Shown here: piece after piece, positions 28,017 to 39,905 of the stretch
Layout: each line of letters starts with the position of its first letter
Position numbering within the stretch: the first letter of the stretch is position 1
Origin: Streptococcus mitis
GTDB taxonomy: Bacteria; Bacillota; Bacilli; Lactobacillales; Streptococcaceae
Reading direction: 5' to 3'
Length of the DNA stretch: 64,000 bases
Assembly: GCF_946190275.1 (NCBI RefSeq)
Contig: NZ_CAMHZQ010000001.1
Location: 231,643 to 295,642, forward strand
Program-made: the position numbers and the translations under genes
Notes under the pieces: model-generated
Databases searched by the model: none
What the model was told of the DNA's origin: nothing
What the model saw: the letters and a program-made list of their open reading frames with translations, nothing else

Positions 28017-28120
28017 AACTCAATAAAAATCGAAATCAGACTAGAAGGCTAGGCGAAAGCATAACTTGAGTTAGGTGAGCCGAAGCCGACGACGTATTAT
28101 TTTGATTTTTGAAGAGTTTT
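28017..28120 (+). repeat. Strongly diverged BOX-like repeat
   Basis: The left end ACTCAATAAAAATC and ACTAGAAGGCTAGG resembles boxC, and GAGCCGAAGCCGACG with GATTTTTGAAGAGTTT resembles boxA. The right end runs into the last codons of mnmG, so the element may supply the gene's C-terminus and stop codon. Confidence 0.5.
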
Positions 28121-30010
28121 AGAAATACTACGATTTTTACCTTCCAAATACACCATCAAAATAGAAATATCTGCTGGGTTTACTCCCGAAATACGGCTGG
28201 CTTGGCCGATGGTTTCTGGATTGATGAGTTTGAACTTCTGACGGGCTTCTGTCGCGATAGAATCAATGTCATCCCAATCAATATTGACTGGAATGCGTTT
28301 TTCTTCCATGCGTTTCATCTTGGCAACCTGATCCATAGCTTTGGAAATATAGCCTTCGTACTTGATTTCTGTTTCAATCAATTCGATAATCTTATCATCC
28401 AAATTCTCAGCAGCTGGCCCGATGAAGGCTACCACATCTTGGTAAGACACTTCTGGACGGCGAAGGAATTCCTTGGCTGTCACTGCATCGGTCAACGGCT
28501 TGAAGCCCATCTCCTCAACCTTGGCATTGGTTTCCTTGACTGGTTTGAGTTTGATGCTATCTAGGCGCTTCATCTCATTATCAAATTGATTTTTCTTGAT
28601 TTCAAAGCGAGCCCAGCGTTCATCATCCACAAGCCCAATCTCACGCCCCATCTCTGTCAAACGCATATCAGCATTGTCATGGCGGAGAATGAGGCGATAT
28701 TCAGCACGACTGGTCAAAAGGCGATAAGGCTCAATCGTTCCCTTGGTCACCAAGTCATCAATCATCACCCCAATATAACCGTCACTGCGCTTCAAAATAA
28801 ACTCAGGCTTGCCTTGGACTTTCAAAGCCGCATTGATCCCAGCGATAATCCCTTGGCCAGCAGCTTCTTCGTAACCTGACGTTCCATTTGTCTGACCAGC
28901 AGTGAAAAGACCTGAGATTTTCTTGGTTTCCAGAGTCGCACGCAACTGGTGAGGCAAGACCATGTCATACTCAATGGCATAACCTGTTCGCATCATTTCA
29001 GCATTTTCCAAACCTTTAATGGAATGAACCAAGTCACGCTGGACATCCTCAGGCAGACTGGTTGAAAGTCCTTGAACATAGACTTCCTCTGTATTGCGTC
29101 CCTCTGGCTCAAGGAAGAGCTGGTGGCGTTCCTTGTCCGCAAAGCGCACAATCTTGTCCTCAATTGATGGACAGTAACGAGGCCCTACTCCCTTGACCAC
29201 ACCTGTAAACATAGGCGCACGGTGGAGGTTATTTTGGATAATCTCATGACTGGTACCATTGGTGTAGGTCAACCAGCATGGCACCTGATCCTTGACATAA
29301 TCCTCATCACGTGAAGTATAAGAGAAGTGATTAGGTGCTTCATCTCCTGGCTGAATCTCTGTCACGTCGTAGTTGATAGAAGAAGCCTTGACACGTGGAG
29401 GGGTTCCTGTCTTGAAACGACCGATTTCGAGGCCCAGTTCCTTGAGATTGTCAGCAAGGTTAATAGAAGCTAGGCTGTGGTTTGGTCCTGATGAGTACTT
29501 GAGATCTCCGATGATGATTTCCCCACGGAGAGCAGTCCCTGTCGTCACAATAACGGCCTTTGCAGCATATTCTTGATGGGTCGCTGTACGAACACCGACA
29601 ACCTTGCCATCTTCCACCAAAATCTCATCAATCATGGTCTGACGAAGGGTCAGATTTTCTTGATTTTCAACCGTCTTGCGCATTTCCTTGGAGTAAAGCT
29701 CCTTGTCAGCCTGCGCACGAAGGGCACGGACAGCTGGCCCCTTCCCTGTGTTAAGCATCTTCATCTGGATGTAAGTCTTATCAATGGTTTTGGCCATCTC
29801 GCCACCGAGGGCATCAACTTCACGCACAACGATCCCCTTGGCAGAACCACCGATAGAGGGGTTACAAGGCATGAAAGCCAGCATTTCAATGTTAATGGTC
29901 GCAAGCAAGACCTTACAGCCCATACGGCTAGCAGCTAAGGATGCTTCCACCCCCGCGTGTCCCGCACCAATTACAATAATATCGTATTCTTCAGTAAAAT
30001 TATAAGTCAT
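28097..30010 (-). CDS. mnmG: tRNA uridine-5-carboxymethylaminomethyl modification enzyme MnmG (GidA)
   Basis: MnmG, with MnmE, adds the carboxymethylaminomethyl group to U34 of tRNAs. The 637-residue flavoprotein has the FAD motif [33 protein letters not shown] with the catalytic cysteine, and [21 protein letters not shown]. Its start overlaps the end of a NUDIX gene by 11 bases. The C-terminal few residues lie within a BOX-like sequence. Confidence 0.97.
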   Translation of the reverse strand: MTYNFTEEYDIIVIGAGHAGVEASLAASRMGCKVLLATINIEMLAFMPCNPSIGGSAKGIVVREVDALGGEMAKTIDKTYIQMKMLNTGKGPAVRALRAQADKELYSKEMRKTVENQENLTLRQTMIDEILVEDGKVVGVRTATHQEYAAKAVIVTTGTALRGEIIIGDLKYSSGPNHSLASINLADNLKELGLEIGRFKTGTPPRVKASSINYDVTEIQPGDEAPNHFSYTSRDEDYVKDQVPCWLTYTNGTSHEIIQNNLHRAPMFTGVVKGVGPRYCPSIEDKIVRFADKERHQLFLEPEGRNTEEVYVQGLSTSLPEDVQRDLVHSIKGLENAEMMRTGYAIEYDMVLPHQLRATLETKKISGLFTAGQTNGTSGYEEAAGQGIIAGINAALKVQGKPEFILKRSDGYIGVMIDDLVTKGTIEPYRLLTSRAEYRLILRHDNADMRLTEMGREIGLVDDERWARFEIKKNQFDNEMKRLDSIKLKPVKETNAKVEEMGFKPLTDAVTAKEFLRRPEVSYQDVVAFIGPAAENLDDKIIELIETEIKYEGYISKAMDQVAKMKRMEEKRIPVNIDWDDIDSIATEARQKFKLINPETIGQASRISGVNPADISILMVYLEGKNRSISKTLQKSK

Positions 30011-30428
30011 TTCTTAACCTTTCAAAAATTTCTCGCAAATAAGGAACTAACTTCTCCTCCTCTAGAGCTTGATCCATAGTAACCCATTTAAAGTGTGTAT
30101 GCTCTTCAGGATCTAATCTGATAATCGGCTTCTCCCCAATCCACTCTGCTTTATAAACTAAGCGAGTAAAGACCGTATCCTTAGAGGTATCCAGTTGACT
30201 ATCTTCGTGAAGAAGTTTGAGCGAACTGCTATCTAGCCTAACTCCCGCTTCTTCAATGCATTCTCTAAGAGCACCATCTCGCGGAAGTTCACCCTTTTCC
30301 ACCCCGCCACCAGGAATATCCCAGTAAGTTGGATAAACGTTGGGTTCTCCTCTTTTAATTTCCGAACGCTGAATGAGCAAATAATCACCACCACTATGAA
30401 CAAGTACATGGGCAATAAGCTTAACCAT
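30000..30428 (-). CDS. NUDIX hydrolase
   Basis: The 142-residue protein contains the Nudix box [24 protein letters not shown], which binds magnesium and cuts a nucleoside diphosphate linked to another group. The exact substrate cannot be read. It overlaps mnmG by 11 bases and lies 11 bases after a second NUDIX gene, so both may be co-transcribed with mnmG. Confidence 0.9.
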   Translation of the reverse strand: MVKLIAHVLVHSGGDYLLIQRSEIKRGEPNVYPTYWDIPGGGVEKGELPRDGALRECIEEAGVRLDSSSLKLLHEDSQLDTSKDTVFTRLVYKAEWIGEKPIIRLDPEEHTHFKWVTMDQALEEEKLVPYLREIFERLRNDL

Positions 30429-30439
30429 CCTTTTCTCTC

Positions 30440-30895
30440 CTATTCCTCAAGATGAATGTGTCTTAGTTGGCCGCCCCAATCTGGTAGGGCTGTTTTTAGA
30501 AAGGCTGGAACTAGATTGATACCCTTAAGCTTGTCTAAGTCAATCCACTCACAGGGCTGCCTTTTCTCATCTTCCTGCATGGTCAATGGGGCATCTTCCA
30601 GCAAGTCCACCAGATAATGAAACTCGATATTGTGATAGGAAACACCGTCCTGTTCAAAACGATTTTCAACAACAAAAGCTAGCTGGCCAGCTTGAGCTTT
30701 GACACCCAGTTCTTCCCTCACTTCACGGACTACCGCGTCTTCCGTGCTTTCATTGACTTGAATCGCACCACCAATTGTGTAATACTTGCCCTTATCTTTG
30801 GTGACTAGAAGCTTGCGATTTTGAAGAATCAAAGCTGTCGCCCGAACACCAAAAACCGTATTGTCTACTTTTGTCCGAAAGTCTTGTTGAGTCAT
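30440..30895 (-). CDS. NUDIX hydrolase
   Basis: The 151-residue protein has the Nudix box GGAIQVNESTEDAVVREVREELGV and starts MTQQDFRTKVDNTVFGVRAT. The start at 30895 follows GGAAAGGAT; a longer frame from 30922 has no good site. It is the first of two neighbouring NUDIX genes before mnmG; the family often sanitises or recycles nucleotides. Confidence 0.9.
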   Translation of the reverse strand: MTQQDFRTKVDNTVFGVRATALILQNRKLLVTKDKGKYYTIGGAIQVNESTEDAVVREVREELGVKAQAGQLAFVVENRFEQDGVSYHNIEFHYLVDLLEDAPLTMQEDEKRQPCEWIDLDKLKGINLVPAFLKTALPDWGGQLRHIHLEE

Positions 30896-31035
30896 TTTTA
30901 TCCTTTCCTCTAAACGACACAAAAACAGTCAAAACTCCAAAGAAGTGCAGGACAAAAAAGCCTGCAACATCCATGAGCTTTGACCATCATTTCTATTGCT
31001 CTTATTATTGTAGCAAATTGAGAAAATTTGTCAAT

Positions 31036-32313
<1,278 letters not shown>

Positions 32314-32316
32314 CTA

Positions 32317-33708
32317 TCACTTTCTAGCTTCATTCGCTTTCTTAGCAACTGCAATTTGGTATTTCACTTGGTCAAACCCTGTACCTCCCAAGGAATTTCG
32401 TCTTTGAACAGCAGTTTTAGGTTGCAAGTAGACATAGATATCCTCGGCAATGAGGGAATGATAGGTTCGTAATTCCTCCAAAGTCCAATCTTGAATATTT
32501 TTAGCAGACTTGATAGAGTCTAGCACTAATCTTCCCACAACCTCATGAGCTTCTCTAAATGGCAAGCCTTTCCCTGCCAAATAATCTGCCAACTCAGTTG
32601 CATTTGAAAAGTCCTTCTCTGTCGATTCCTGCATTTTTTCCTTGTTTACCTGCAAGCTAAATAACATACCTGCCAATACATCGAGGGAATTTAAAATCGT
32701 TTCGACCGTGTCAAACATTCCTTCCTTATCTTCTTGCAAATCCTTATTATAAGCTAAAGGCAAGGACTTCATGACTGTCAATAGTCCAAACAGATTCCCA
32801 TAAACTCTACCAGTCTTTCCTCGAATCAACTCAGCCATATCTGGATTTTTCTTTTGGGGCATAATAGAGGAACCTGTTGTAAATGTATCTGACAAGGTAA
32901 TGAATTGATACTCAAAACTACACCAATTGATCATTTCTTCACAAAAACGGCTCATATGCATCATGAGTATGCTGGCATTGGATAGAAATTCTAAGATAAA
33001 ATCGCGGTCACTAACAGCATCCAAAGAATTTGTATAAGGTTGCTTAAACTCCAGCAAATCGCTAGATAATTGGCGATCAATGGGGAAAGTCGTTCCTGCC
33101 AAAGCTGCCGCACCTAGAGGGCATAGGTCTGTATGCTGCTGGTTAAATTCAAAACGTTCACTGTCTCTTTGAAACATATTGTAGTAAGCCATCAGATGGT
33201 GGGCAAAACTAATAGGTTGGGCATGTTGCAGATGGGTATAGCCTGGCATGATCGTCTCCACATGATTTTCCGCCAAGTCTAATAAAACACCCTTGAGATG
33301 AGCCAATTTATCTAGGACATGGCCTAGTTGCTCCTTGAGATATAAGTGCATATCTGTTGCAACTTGGTCATTTCGAGAACGAGCCGTATGTAGCTTTCCT
33401 GCAAGGGGACCAATTTTTTCTGTCAGTAATACTTCCATATTCATATGAATATCTTCGTTTGCGATATCAAAGTCAAGTTGACCCGCCTCTAGCTCTTCTA
33501 AAAGCTCTTTCAAGCCTGCTTGAATCTTTTCTGACTCCTCCAAACTCAAAATGCCCGTCTGGCCCAACATCTGAACGTGGGCTAAGGAACCAATCACATC
33601 AAATTTAGCTAATTTCTGGTCAAAAGATATACTCGCACCAAAGCGCTCTACCCAGTCTTCGACAGTCCCTTCAAAGCGACCACCCCATAATTTTGTATTC
33701 TTAGCCAT
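32317..33708 (-). CDS. argH: Argininosuccinate lyase
   Basis: ArgH splits argininosuccinate into arginine and fumarate. The 463-residue protein has KLWGGRFEG at the start, [12 protein letters not shown] and the signature [12 protein letters not shown] with the catalytic serine loop. It follows argG with 28 bases between and ends the abpA-argG-argH unit. Confidence 0.97.
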   Translation of the reverse strand: MAKNTKLWGGRFEGTVEDWVERFGASISFDQKLAKFDVIGSLAHVQMLGQTGILSLEESEKIQAGLKELLEELEAGQLDFDIANEDIHMNMEVLLTEKIGPLAGKLHTARSRNDQVATDMHLYLKEQLGHVLDKLAHLKGVLLDLAENHVETIMPGYTHLQHAQPISFAHHLMAYYNMFQRDSERFEFNQQHTDLCPLGAAALAGTTFPIDRQLSSDLLEFKQPYTNSLDAVSDRDFILEFLSNASILMMHMSRFCEEMINWCSFEYQFITLSDTFTTGSSIMPQKKNPDMAELIRGKTGRVYGNLFGLLTVMKSLPLAYNKDLQEDKEGMFDTVETILNSLDVLAGMLFSLQVNKEKMQESTEKDFSNATELADYLAGKGLPFREAHEVVGRLVLDSIKSAKNIQDWTLEELRTYHSLIAEDIYVYLQPKTAVQRRNSLGGTGFDQVKYQIAVAKKANEARK

Positions 33709-33736
33709 ATCACATCCACCTCTCTATCCAATCGTC

Positions 33737-34933
33737 CTATTTGGCGCTTTTTTGAACCTCAGAATGAACCTTGGTTGGAAGTCCCCACAACTTAATAAAG
33801 CCAACAGCCGCATCTTGGTCAAAGGTATCCGCACTGGTATAAGTCGCCAAATTTTCATCGTAAAGTGAATTTGGTGATTTCCGAGCCACGACCTGAGCAC
33901 TCCCCTTATACAGTTTAACTTTTGCAGTCCCATTGACAACTTTTTGAGTTTCTTTAATATAAGCAATCAAGGCTTGTGTAGCCGGACTAAACCACAAAGC
34001 ATTATAAATGAGATTTGATAATTCATTTTCTATGATTGGTTTAAAATGAGCCACTTCTCTCACAAGTGTCAAATCCTCAATTTCCTTATGAGCTGTCAGC
34101 AGGGTCACTGCCCCTGGGCATTCATAGATTTCTCTTGATTTAATCCCAACTAAGCGATTTTCCACGTGGTCAATCCGTCCGACCCCATGTTTTCCAGCTA
34201 TTTCATTGAGTTTTTGAATCAAATCTGCCAATTTTAGCCCTTCTCCATTGAGGGAAACTGGAACGCCTTCACTAAACTCAATATCAATGTATTCTGGCGT
34301 GTCTGGAGCTTGCTCTGGAGAAGATGTGATGCCAAAGGCTTCTTCTGGAGCCTGATTCCATGGATTTTCCAAAATACCACACTCATTGGCACGTCCCCAA
34401 AGATTTTGGTCGACAGAGTAGGGATTGTCAAGGTCAGCAGGAACAGGTACCCCATTTTCCTTAGCATAATGAATTTCTTCCTCCCGAGACCATTTCCATT
34501 CACGAACTGGCGCAATCACTTTTAAATTGGGATCCAAGGCTGCAATCGATACTTCAAAACGCACTTGGTCATTCCCCTTACCTGTACAACCATGAGCAAT
34601 TGTAGTCGCTCCTGTCTGATGCGCTATTTCAACCAATTTTTTAGAAATCAGAGGGCGGCTCAAGGCAGATACCAAGGGGTACTTTTGTTCATAGTAGGCA
34701 TGTGACTGAAGAGCCACTAGCACATAATCTGTAGCAAATTCGTCCTTAACATCAATGACATAAGATTCGACTGCCCCAACCTTGAGAGCCTTATCATGGA
34801 TGAAATCTAAGTCTTTCCCTTCACCCACATCCATACAAACTGCAACAACATCATAGTCTTTCTTTAACCAGGTAATAGCAACTGATGTGTCCAAACCGCC
34901 AGAATAGGCCAAAATTACTTTTTCTTTACTCAT
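33737..34933 (-). CDS. argG: Argininosuccinate synthase
   Basis: ArgG joins citrulline and aspartate with ATP. The 398-residue protein starts [20 protein letters not shown] (PP-loop), then [13 protein letters not shown]. The start at 34933 follows AAGGAAAAG; the longer frame is unsupported. With ArgH it allows the cell to make arginine from citrulline, and its coupling with an arginine-binding protein gene fits arginine control. Confidence 0.97.
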   Translation of the reverse strand: MSKEKVILAYSGGLDTSVAITWLKKDYDVVAVCMDVGEGKDLDFIHDKALKVGAVESYVIDVKDEFATDYVLVALQSHAYYEQKYPLVSALSRPLISKKLVEIAHQTGATTIAHGCTGKGNDQVRFEVSIAALDPNLKVIAPVREWKWSREEEIHYAKENGVPVPADLDNPYSVDQNLWGRANECGILENPWNQAPEEAFGITSSPEQAPDTPEYIDIEFSEGVPVSLNGEGLKLADLIQKLNEIAGKHGVGRIDHVENRLVGIKSREIYECPGAVTLLTAHKEIEDLTLVREVAHFKPIIENELSNLIYNALWFSPATQALIAYIKETQKVVNGTAKVKLYKGSAQVVARKSPNSLYDENLATYTSADTFDQDAAVGFIKLWGLPTKVHSEVQKSAK

Positions 34934-34949
34934 GTTCTTTTCCTTCTTT

Positions 34950-35756
34950 CTATTTTTCAATGGACGCTTTAAAGGCATCCTCAATGAGTTTGTCTAATTC
35001 CCCAGAATCCTTCAACTTTTGAATGGTTTTATCGACCGCCTCTTTCAATTCCTTGCTATCTTTTTTCATGGCGACCGCGTAGGAATCATCTTGCTCTTTT
35101 TCAAAATCGAGGTCTGCGATTGCTAAATCAGGATTATTTTCCACAAATCCCTTGGCAACTGGTTCTTCAAAGATAACGGCATCCACTTGCCCTGACTTTA
35201 AATCTGTAATTAAATTCCCATTTTTAGGCAGAGATACGAGGGATGAATTTTGTAGCAAATCTTTCGCCATCGTTTCTTGAATCGAACCTTTCTGCGCTCC
35301 GACCTTTTTCTGCGCTAAGTCGTTTACAGACTGATAAGTAGCCAAGTCAGATTTTTTGACAATGAGCTTATTTTTTGAAGTATAGTAGGGAGTTGAAAAA
35401 TCGAATACCTTACTCCGTTCATCTGTCTTAGAAACACCAGATATGGCAAGATCGGCTTTTCCTGATTGAACACTAGCCAGTACATTGTCAAAACTCATGG
35501 GAGATAGTTCCAATTCGACACCTAGTTCTGTTGCGATAGCCTTGGCTAATTCGATATCTGAACCCACAATCTGATTTTTCCCATCAACCACTTTTTGGTA
35601 TTCAAATGGAGCAAAATCTGGATTGAGGGCTACAACCAATTTTCCTTTGGACTTGATGGCTTCAATTCCAGCCGATTGATTGTTACTACAAGCAAATAGT
35701 AGGGGGAGCATCACTAAACCAAACATCGTCATCAACACCTTCTTCATCTTATTCAT
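34950..35756 (-). CDS. abpA: Arginine/amino-acid ABC transporter binding lipoprotein
   Basis: The 268-residue family 3 solute-binding lipoprotein has a signal with lipobox LFAC, then [18 protein letters not shown] and [20 protein letters not shown]. The start at 35756 follows AAAGGAGG; the longer frame would cover the promoter. Order abpA-argG-argH matches the arginine-regulated operon of pneumococcus, from which I take the symbol. Permease and ATPase are not beside it. The promoter carries an ARG-box-like site. Confidence 0.88.
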   Translation of the reverse strand: MNKMKKVLMTMFGLVMLPLLFACSNNQSAGIEAIKSKGKLVVALNPDFAPFEYQKVVDGKNQIVGSDIELAKAIATELGVELELSPMSFDNVLASVQSGKADLAISGVSKTDERSKVFDFSTPYYTSKNKLIVKKSDLATYQSVNDLAQKKVGAQKGSIQETMAKDLLQNSSLVSLPKNGNLITDLKSGQVDAVIFEEPVAKGFVENNPDLAIADLDFEKEQDDSYAVAMKKDSKELKEAVDKTIQKLKDSGELDKLIEDAFKASIEK

Positions 35757-35789
35757 AACAAAGCCTCCTTTATGTTTATTCTTTTTGGT

Positions 35790-35825
35790 TGTATAAATAA
35801 TACTCCTATCCTCATCATTTGTCAA
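35790..35825 (-). promoter_or_regulatory. abpA promoter with ARG-box-like palindrome
   Basis: TTGACA (35825-35820) and TATTAT (35802-35797) are 17 bases apart on the minus strand, a near-perfect promoter. TGTATAAATAATACT (35790-35804) is an ARG-box-like imperfect palindrome covering the -10, suited to repression by ArgR/AhrC. Confidence 0.75.
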
Positions 35826-35855
35826 GCCTAAATTGAAAAAATTTTCAATTTGAAA

Positions 35856-35897
35856 CAAAAAAACCTAGAAATAATACATAAAAATGTCATTCCTAGG
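35856..35897 (-). terminator. Terminator of the ABC transporter operon upstream of abpA
   Basis: CCTAGGAAT and its partner ATTTCTAGG form a stem with an inner ATGACAT/ATGTATT pairing, followed by TTTTTTTG on the minus strand. Confidence 0.8.
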
Positions 35898-35962
35898 CGT
35901 ATTTATGCTATTTATCTTTGGAAAACATGAGTATTCAGTCAGTCAAAAGTAGCTGGACGAAC

Positions 35963-36604
35963 TCATTTCCCCTCGCCCAATTCAATGATCCGATGACATT
36001 GTTGGGCTACATAAGCATCGTGGGTCACAATAATAACTGTTTTCCCCTCGCGATTCATCTCTAAGAGAAACTTCAAGACCAAATCTCTATTTTCAGGATC
36101 CAGCGAACCTGTAGGTTCATCGGCTAAAATCAGCTGGCTAGGTTTTAAGATGGCTCTAGCAACTGCAATTCGTTGTTGCTCCCCACCAGACAACTCGGAG
36201 ACCTTTTGATGCAAAGTAGCTGACAAACCTACTCTCTCTAAAATCTCTTCCACCTTTTTGAGCTTGTCTTTCTTAGACAATTTTACATATTTCAGCGCCA
36301 GCATGAGATTGTACTCGACCGTTTCATCATCAATCAGGGCAAAATTTTGAAACAGATAAGAGATATGTTCACGGATTATTGTTTGCGACTTGGCAGAATT
36401 AACCGCTAGATTTGTCTGACCAAAAATCTCATACCGTCCGCTATAATCACCATCTATCAAACCTAATAAATTTAACAAGGTCGACTTACCACTACCACTT
36501 TTTCCAACGATGGCAACCAAATCCCCCTGATCAATCCTGAGAGACAAGTGATCCAAAATCACTTTCCCCCCAATGGTTTTGGTAATATTTTTCAACTCAA
36601 TCAT
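35963..36604 (-). CDS. ABC transporter ATPase, lactococcin-972 type
   Basis: The 213-residue ATPase has Walker A GKSGSGKST, the segment YLFQNFALIDDETVEYNL typical of the bacteriocin-972 group, signature LSGGEQQRIAVARAI and Walker B LILADEPTGSLDP. It overlaps the permease gene by four bases. Such pairs are linked to lactococcin-972-type bacteriocins and probably provide export or immunity. No bacteriocin precursor gene of that type is visible here. Confidence 0.88.
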   Translation of the reverse strand: MIELKNITKTIGGKVILDHLSLRIDQGDLVAIVGKSGSGKSTLLNLLGLIDGDYSGRYEIFGQTNLAVNSAKSQTIIREHISYLFQNFALIDDETVEYNLMLALKYVKLSKKDKLKKVEEILERVGLSATLHQKVSELSGGEQQRIAVARAILKPSQLILADEPTGSLDPENRDLVLKFLLEMNREGKTVIIVTHDAYVAQQCHRIIELGEGK

Positions 36605-38709
36605 AAGATGCCCCCTTTCAATAACTCTACTAAACTTCTTTTCTCCATCCTAGAAGCCAAGGCTAGCACAAATAGTATATCCAGACATGTAAAGCCTGCA
36701 AACAGCAGAAGTGGCAAGAACGCATGGGCAAAGAAAATCAAGACTAGAAGAGGCAGACTATAGCCCAGCAAGAGCAGAACTAGAAGAGGGCGATAGCGAT
36801 CGACCAGTTTCCACCCCATAAACTTCTTGGTAATGATATCCCTGCGCTTCAACAAGAAAGTGGTAACGAGTAAAAAGTAGGAGACAATCATACTGAGAAG
36901 AGCAAATAAGGCAAACAGAACGTTAAAATTACGAACAGAATCCCGATAGGTATCAACCATCCCCTCTTGAATTGCTTGAATCGATGAAAATTTTAAATAA
37001 TTCCCATCTGATAATTTCTCAACTAACTCCGTAATCACTTTTTGATTTTGTTCTGTATTTTCAACTTTCATCGGATTGTTTAAACCTGTCGTTGACAAGC
37101 GAGTCTTTTCTTCCCACATCATGTCTTGATCATTTACCAGACTAATGATTGGATTGTGGAGATTTTCCTTTCGCTCATTATTATAAGGGAAGAAAGACCA
37201 ATCTCCTTCATAATAGGCAATCTCGACATCCATCTCCTCTATCGTTCGTTTTTGCTGCTCTTCATACTTCATCGAATGAAAGGCAATTAACTTCCCCAAG
37301 AGCTGATTTTTATCTTCTTCACCTTTCGTACTTGCTGGCATCAAAATAACTTTTTTAATACCGGTATCTGGTAGCTTGAATCCCTTGCTCTTTAGAAAAT
37401 TGCTATTAGCATAGTAAACATCTACCTTATCTGTTAACTGATATTGCTGAATCTGTTCTGATTGGACAAAATTTTTTACAGGAAGACTGCTACTCTGCAC
37501 ATAGCCCGCCTGCGTTTTTTCTACCAAATCCTGATAAAATCGATAGAAATAATCTGTAGATTTCCCTGACCCTGCTAGCTCTTCTTGCCACAGATTATCA
37601 TTGAGTTTGAAGGTTTCTAAGGTCAGGTAATTACCTTGGCTTACCCACTGTTGCTGATAAGCAAGTTCTTTGTTTTCTTGTTCTAAACTTCTGCCCACCC
37701 CAATCAGTAAGGCCGTCAGTAAAATAGTTGTCCCTATTTTCATCACATAATTGAAAATGAGACCAAGTTTGACAGATGAAAAACCTTTCAACATGGAACT
37801 GACTGTCATTTTCTGAATCATCAGATAGGTCAGCCAACTGATGAACAAATACAACTGTAAAAGCAGGAATTGGGATAAGAGTAAACTTGGAAACAAAAGT
37901 TTTGGTCTGTAGTCCAGCACTAAAAATAGTCCCAAGTCAATGATAAGACTTCCACCCAAGAGAAGATAAAAATTAGTCTTTACAAAACCAGCTAAAATCG
38001 CCCTACTTTGAAAACCAAGTAACTTTTGAACCCCCACTCGTTTCATCTCCATCATCGGCTGATAAACTGTCATTAAAATCACAAGCAAGATTGCCAAGAT
38101 AAAGATAATGATAGATAGTAACAACTCTTGATTTAGCACTCCAACCTGACTTCGGTAAGTGGGTTCTAATAAAATCGTCTTATCTATCTGGAAAAAATCA
38201 CTCCACTTTTGTAGAATGGTATCGCGATCTATCTCTTTGCTGGAGGTAATCATGTAGCGCCCATTTACAGTATGGGATTTATCCTCAATATAGGATTGGA
38301 AGGTCTGGAGTCGAATGAGTTTCACATTTAAAAAGGTGGGAATGGTTCCTAGATTATTGGGAAGGTCCTGGTTGCTGTAGACTCCCTTCTCATTCTTTGA
38401 AAAATCAAGAGAAGTCAAACCGAACTCCTGATAGGGGAAGGTTTCCTTATCAAAAACACCAGCCTTGACTGCCTCATCTCCATTATCTACTTTGATAATA
38501 GAGACCTTGTCTTGGCTTGCAACCTCTTCAAAAAACTGGAGAATAGTTTCTGTCGGTTTAGTGACATCTTTCAAGTACAAGTCAAATGAATAAGTTGTCT
38601 TGCCCATCTCCTGAATCCGCACTATTTCTCGTGTAACATTTACATTCAGGACAAAAAATGTAGTACACAGCAAGAGCAGGAGCATACAAAGATGACTGAT
38701 TTTTTTCAT
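36601..38709 (-). CDS. Bacteriocin-associated integral membrane protein (DUF1430 type)
   Basis: The 702-residue protein has an N-terminal helix (residues 5-25), a large extracellular part, three helices around residues 200-310, a second extracellular part and three helices in the last 110 residues. This MacB-like layout with an N-terminal signal anchor fits the DUF1430 permeases found with lactococcin-972 ABC ATPases. It is co-transcribed with the ATPase. The 51-residue membrane protein lies 49 bases upstream. Confidence 0.85.
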   Translation of the reverse strand: MKKISHLCMLLLLLCTTFFVLNVNVTREIVRIQEMGKTTYSFDLYLKDVTKPTETILQFFEEVASQDKVSIIKVDNGDEAVKAGVFDKETFPYQEFGLTSLDFSKNEKGVYSNQDLPNNLGTIPTFLNVKLIRLQTFQSYIEDKSHTVNGRYMITSSKEIDRDTILQKWSDFFQIDKTILLEPTYRSQVGVLNQELLLSIIIFILAILLVILMTVYQPMMEMKRVGVQKLLGFQSRAILAGFVKTNFYLLLGGSLIIDLGLFLVLDYRPKLLFPSLLLSQFLLLQLYLFISWLTYLMIQKMTVSSMLKGFSSVKLGLIFNYVMKIGTTILLTALLIGVGRSLEQENKELAYQQQWVSQGNYLTLETFKLNDNLWQEELAGSGKSTDYFYRFYQDLVEKTQAGYVQSSSLPVKNFVQSEQIQQYQLTDKVDVYYANSNFLKSKGFKLPDTGIKKVILMPASTKGEEDKNQLLGKLIAFHSMKYEEQQKRTIEEMDVEIAYYEGDWSFFPYNNERKENLHNPIISLVNDQDMMWEEKTRLSTTGLNNPMKVENTEQNQKVITELVEKLSDGNYLKFSSIQAIQEGMVDTYRDSVRNFNVLFALFALLSMIVSYFLLVTTFLLKRRDIITKKFMGWKLVDRYRPLLVLLLLGYSLPLLVLIFFAHAFLPLLLFAGFTCLDILFVLALASRMEKRSLVELLKGGIL

Positions 38710-38758
38710 AGAGATACCTCCCGTGAAGAGACGAAAGCGAGATAGGTGCAGGTACTTT

Positions 38759-38914
38759 TCATTTTTTACTAAATTTTAAGTAGGTGTAAATAAATCCTGC
38801 ACTTATAGCCAGAGTTGTCCACCATTTAAAATCAATATTCAAAAGTGAAAAGATTATAAAACTGATGATTAGCGAGGCTAAAAGATAGACAATAATTAGA
38901 ATTTTATTTTGCAT
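38759..38914 (-). CDS. Small 51-residue membrane protein
   Basis: The product starts MQNKILIIVYLLASLIISF, has two hydrophobic helices with a FKWWTT turn and ends in KFSKK. AGAAAGG nine bases before ATG supports it. It lies just upstream of the 702-residue permease, in the same direction, and shows no leader or processing signal. It could be an immunity or accessory protein of the transporter; the family is unknown to me. Confidence 0.65.
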   Translation of the reverse strand: MQNKILIIVYLLASLIISFIIFSLLNIDFKWWTTLAISAGFIYTYLKFSKK

Positions 38915-38994
38915 AGGAATTGCCTTTCTGAATAGATTCTAGTGTTTACAGCTCATTTGTAAAGTTTACAATAAACAACTAGGGCAATTGTCAA

Positions 38995-39582
38995 TCAGAA
39001 TGTTCTTTTATCTGTCAATAATCCGAGAAAATCTTGTCGTTTCAAGTCGGAGAAATGTTGGGTTGAAAGACTTCCTTTTTGAAGTCCATCATCTCTAACC
39101 TGTAAATAATAGCTATGTTGGCTTGTTTTAATTGTCAAAAAATCGCCAAATATAAAAAATTTTTTCCAGTTACGAATCTCAAATTCTTTCATCTCTGATT
39201 TTGGAATGCGGATAAGTCCTTGCCGCAAATCACGATGATGCTCACTTGTGAAAGTCATCCCATTCCCAAGATTTCTTATCAGCAGTTCGTCTGGAGTTAC
39301 CATCACCAACGCTATTTTAGTTAAGAAAATTTCAACTGTTGGTGGTAAAATCGCCAAATTAAACCAGGGATGTAGGTAACGATAAGCTAAGAAATAGTGA
39401 GGCCCCTCACCCAATCCTAGTTGTTTATATAAGTCCTTGACCTCACTATCTAACCTCGCTTCAAAAGACACATCTGAATGCTCTTCTTCCTTCTTCTGAT
39501 TAAAATAACGCATCCAGACTAGGAAACCTATAAAGGCTAGGACAAATATTCCTGATAAGAGATATTTTAAATTGTAGTTCAT
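38995..39582 (-). CDS. Membrane-anchored protein of unknown function
   Basis: The 195-residue protein has one N-terminal helix (residues 8-24) and a cytosolic or extracellular domain of about 170 residues with alternating strands (VTPDELLIRNLGNGMTF, FFIFGDFLTIKTSQHSYYLQVRDD) that resembles a PH-like fold. GGAGGTTAAGTA precedes the ATG. It belongs to the same minus-strand unit as the small peptides and ABC genes. Its upstream region is duplicated at 40803. Confidence 0.7.
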   Translation of the reverse strand: MNYNLKYLLSGIFVLAFIGFLVWMRYFNQKKEEEHSDVSFEARLDSEVKDLYKQLGLGEGPHYFLAYRYLHPWFNLAILPPTVEIFLTKIALVMVTPDELLIRNLGNGMTFTSEHHRDLRQGLIRIPKSEMKEFEIRNWKKFFIFGDFLTIKTSQHSYYLQVRDDGLQKGSLSTQHFSDLKRQDFLGLLTDKRTF

Positions 39583-39670
39583 TACTTAACCTCCTGATTC
39601 ACTACTCCGCCTAGAGCAGAGTCCTATTTATTTTGAAAATAGTTCCATAACAACTTTAAATAAGACTGGT
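39560..39670. repeat. First copy of a 111-bp duplication
   Basis: The stretch contains the start codon and ribosome-binding site of the 195-residue gene and the end of the 37-residue peptide gene. A colinear, somewhat diverged copy of the same length is at 40803-40913, on the other side of the Rgg gene. Confidence 0.85.
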
Positions 39671-39741
39671 GTCATTAAAATTAGGATAATTCCTATCACA
39701 AATATCATGACTACTCGAAAAAGTTCCTTATTTTTAAACAT
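39628..39741 (-). CDS. 37-residue hydrophobic peptide divergent from an Rgg gene
   Basis: The peptide begins MFKNKELFRVVM, has one long hydrophobic core and ends VVMELFSK. GGGGTGG lies before the ATG. It is divergent from the Rgg gene starting at 39906, a position often held by genes for signalling peptides. It may be a pheromone precursor or a small membrane toxin-like protein. A shortened, broken copy is at 40857-40958. Confidence 0.65.
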   Translation of the reverse strand: MFKNKELFRVVMIFVIGIILILMTPVLFKVVMELFSK

Positions 39742-39905
39742 TTTTCCACCCCTTTTCTAGCTACATCATAGTACTCATTAACCCCATATTAAAATTACAC
39801 CAAACTTATTTTAGCTTTCTTTTTTACTTTTTATATTACTATGATACAATATTTTTAATAGAATTTTATTCTTTGTTAACTTTTTTCACGAAAAGGAGAA
39901 AGCCC

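Noticed and set aside
28109..30005. Several plus-strand frames opposite mnmG
   Set aside because: All lie antisense to conserved MnmG domains and lack ribosome-binding sites.
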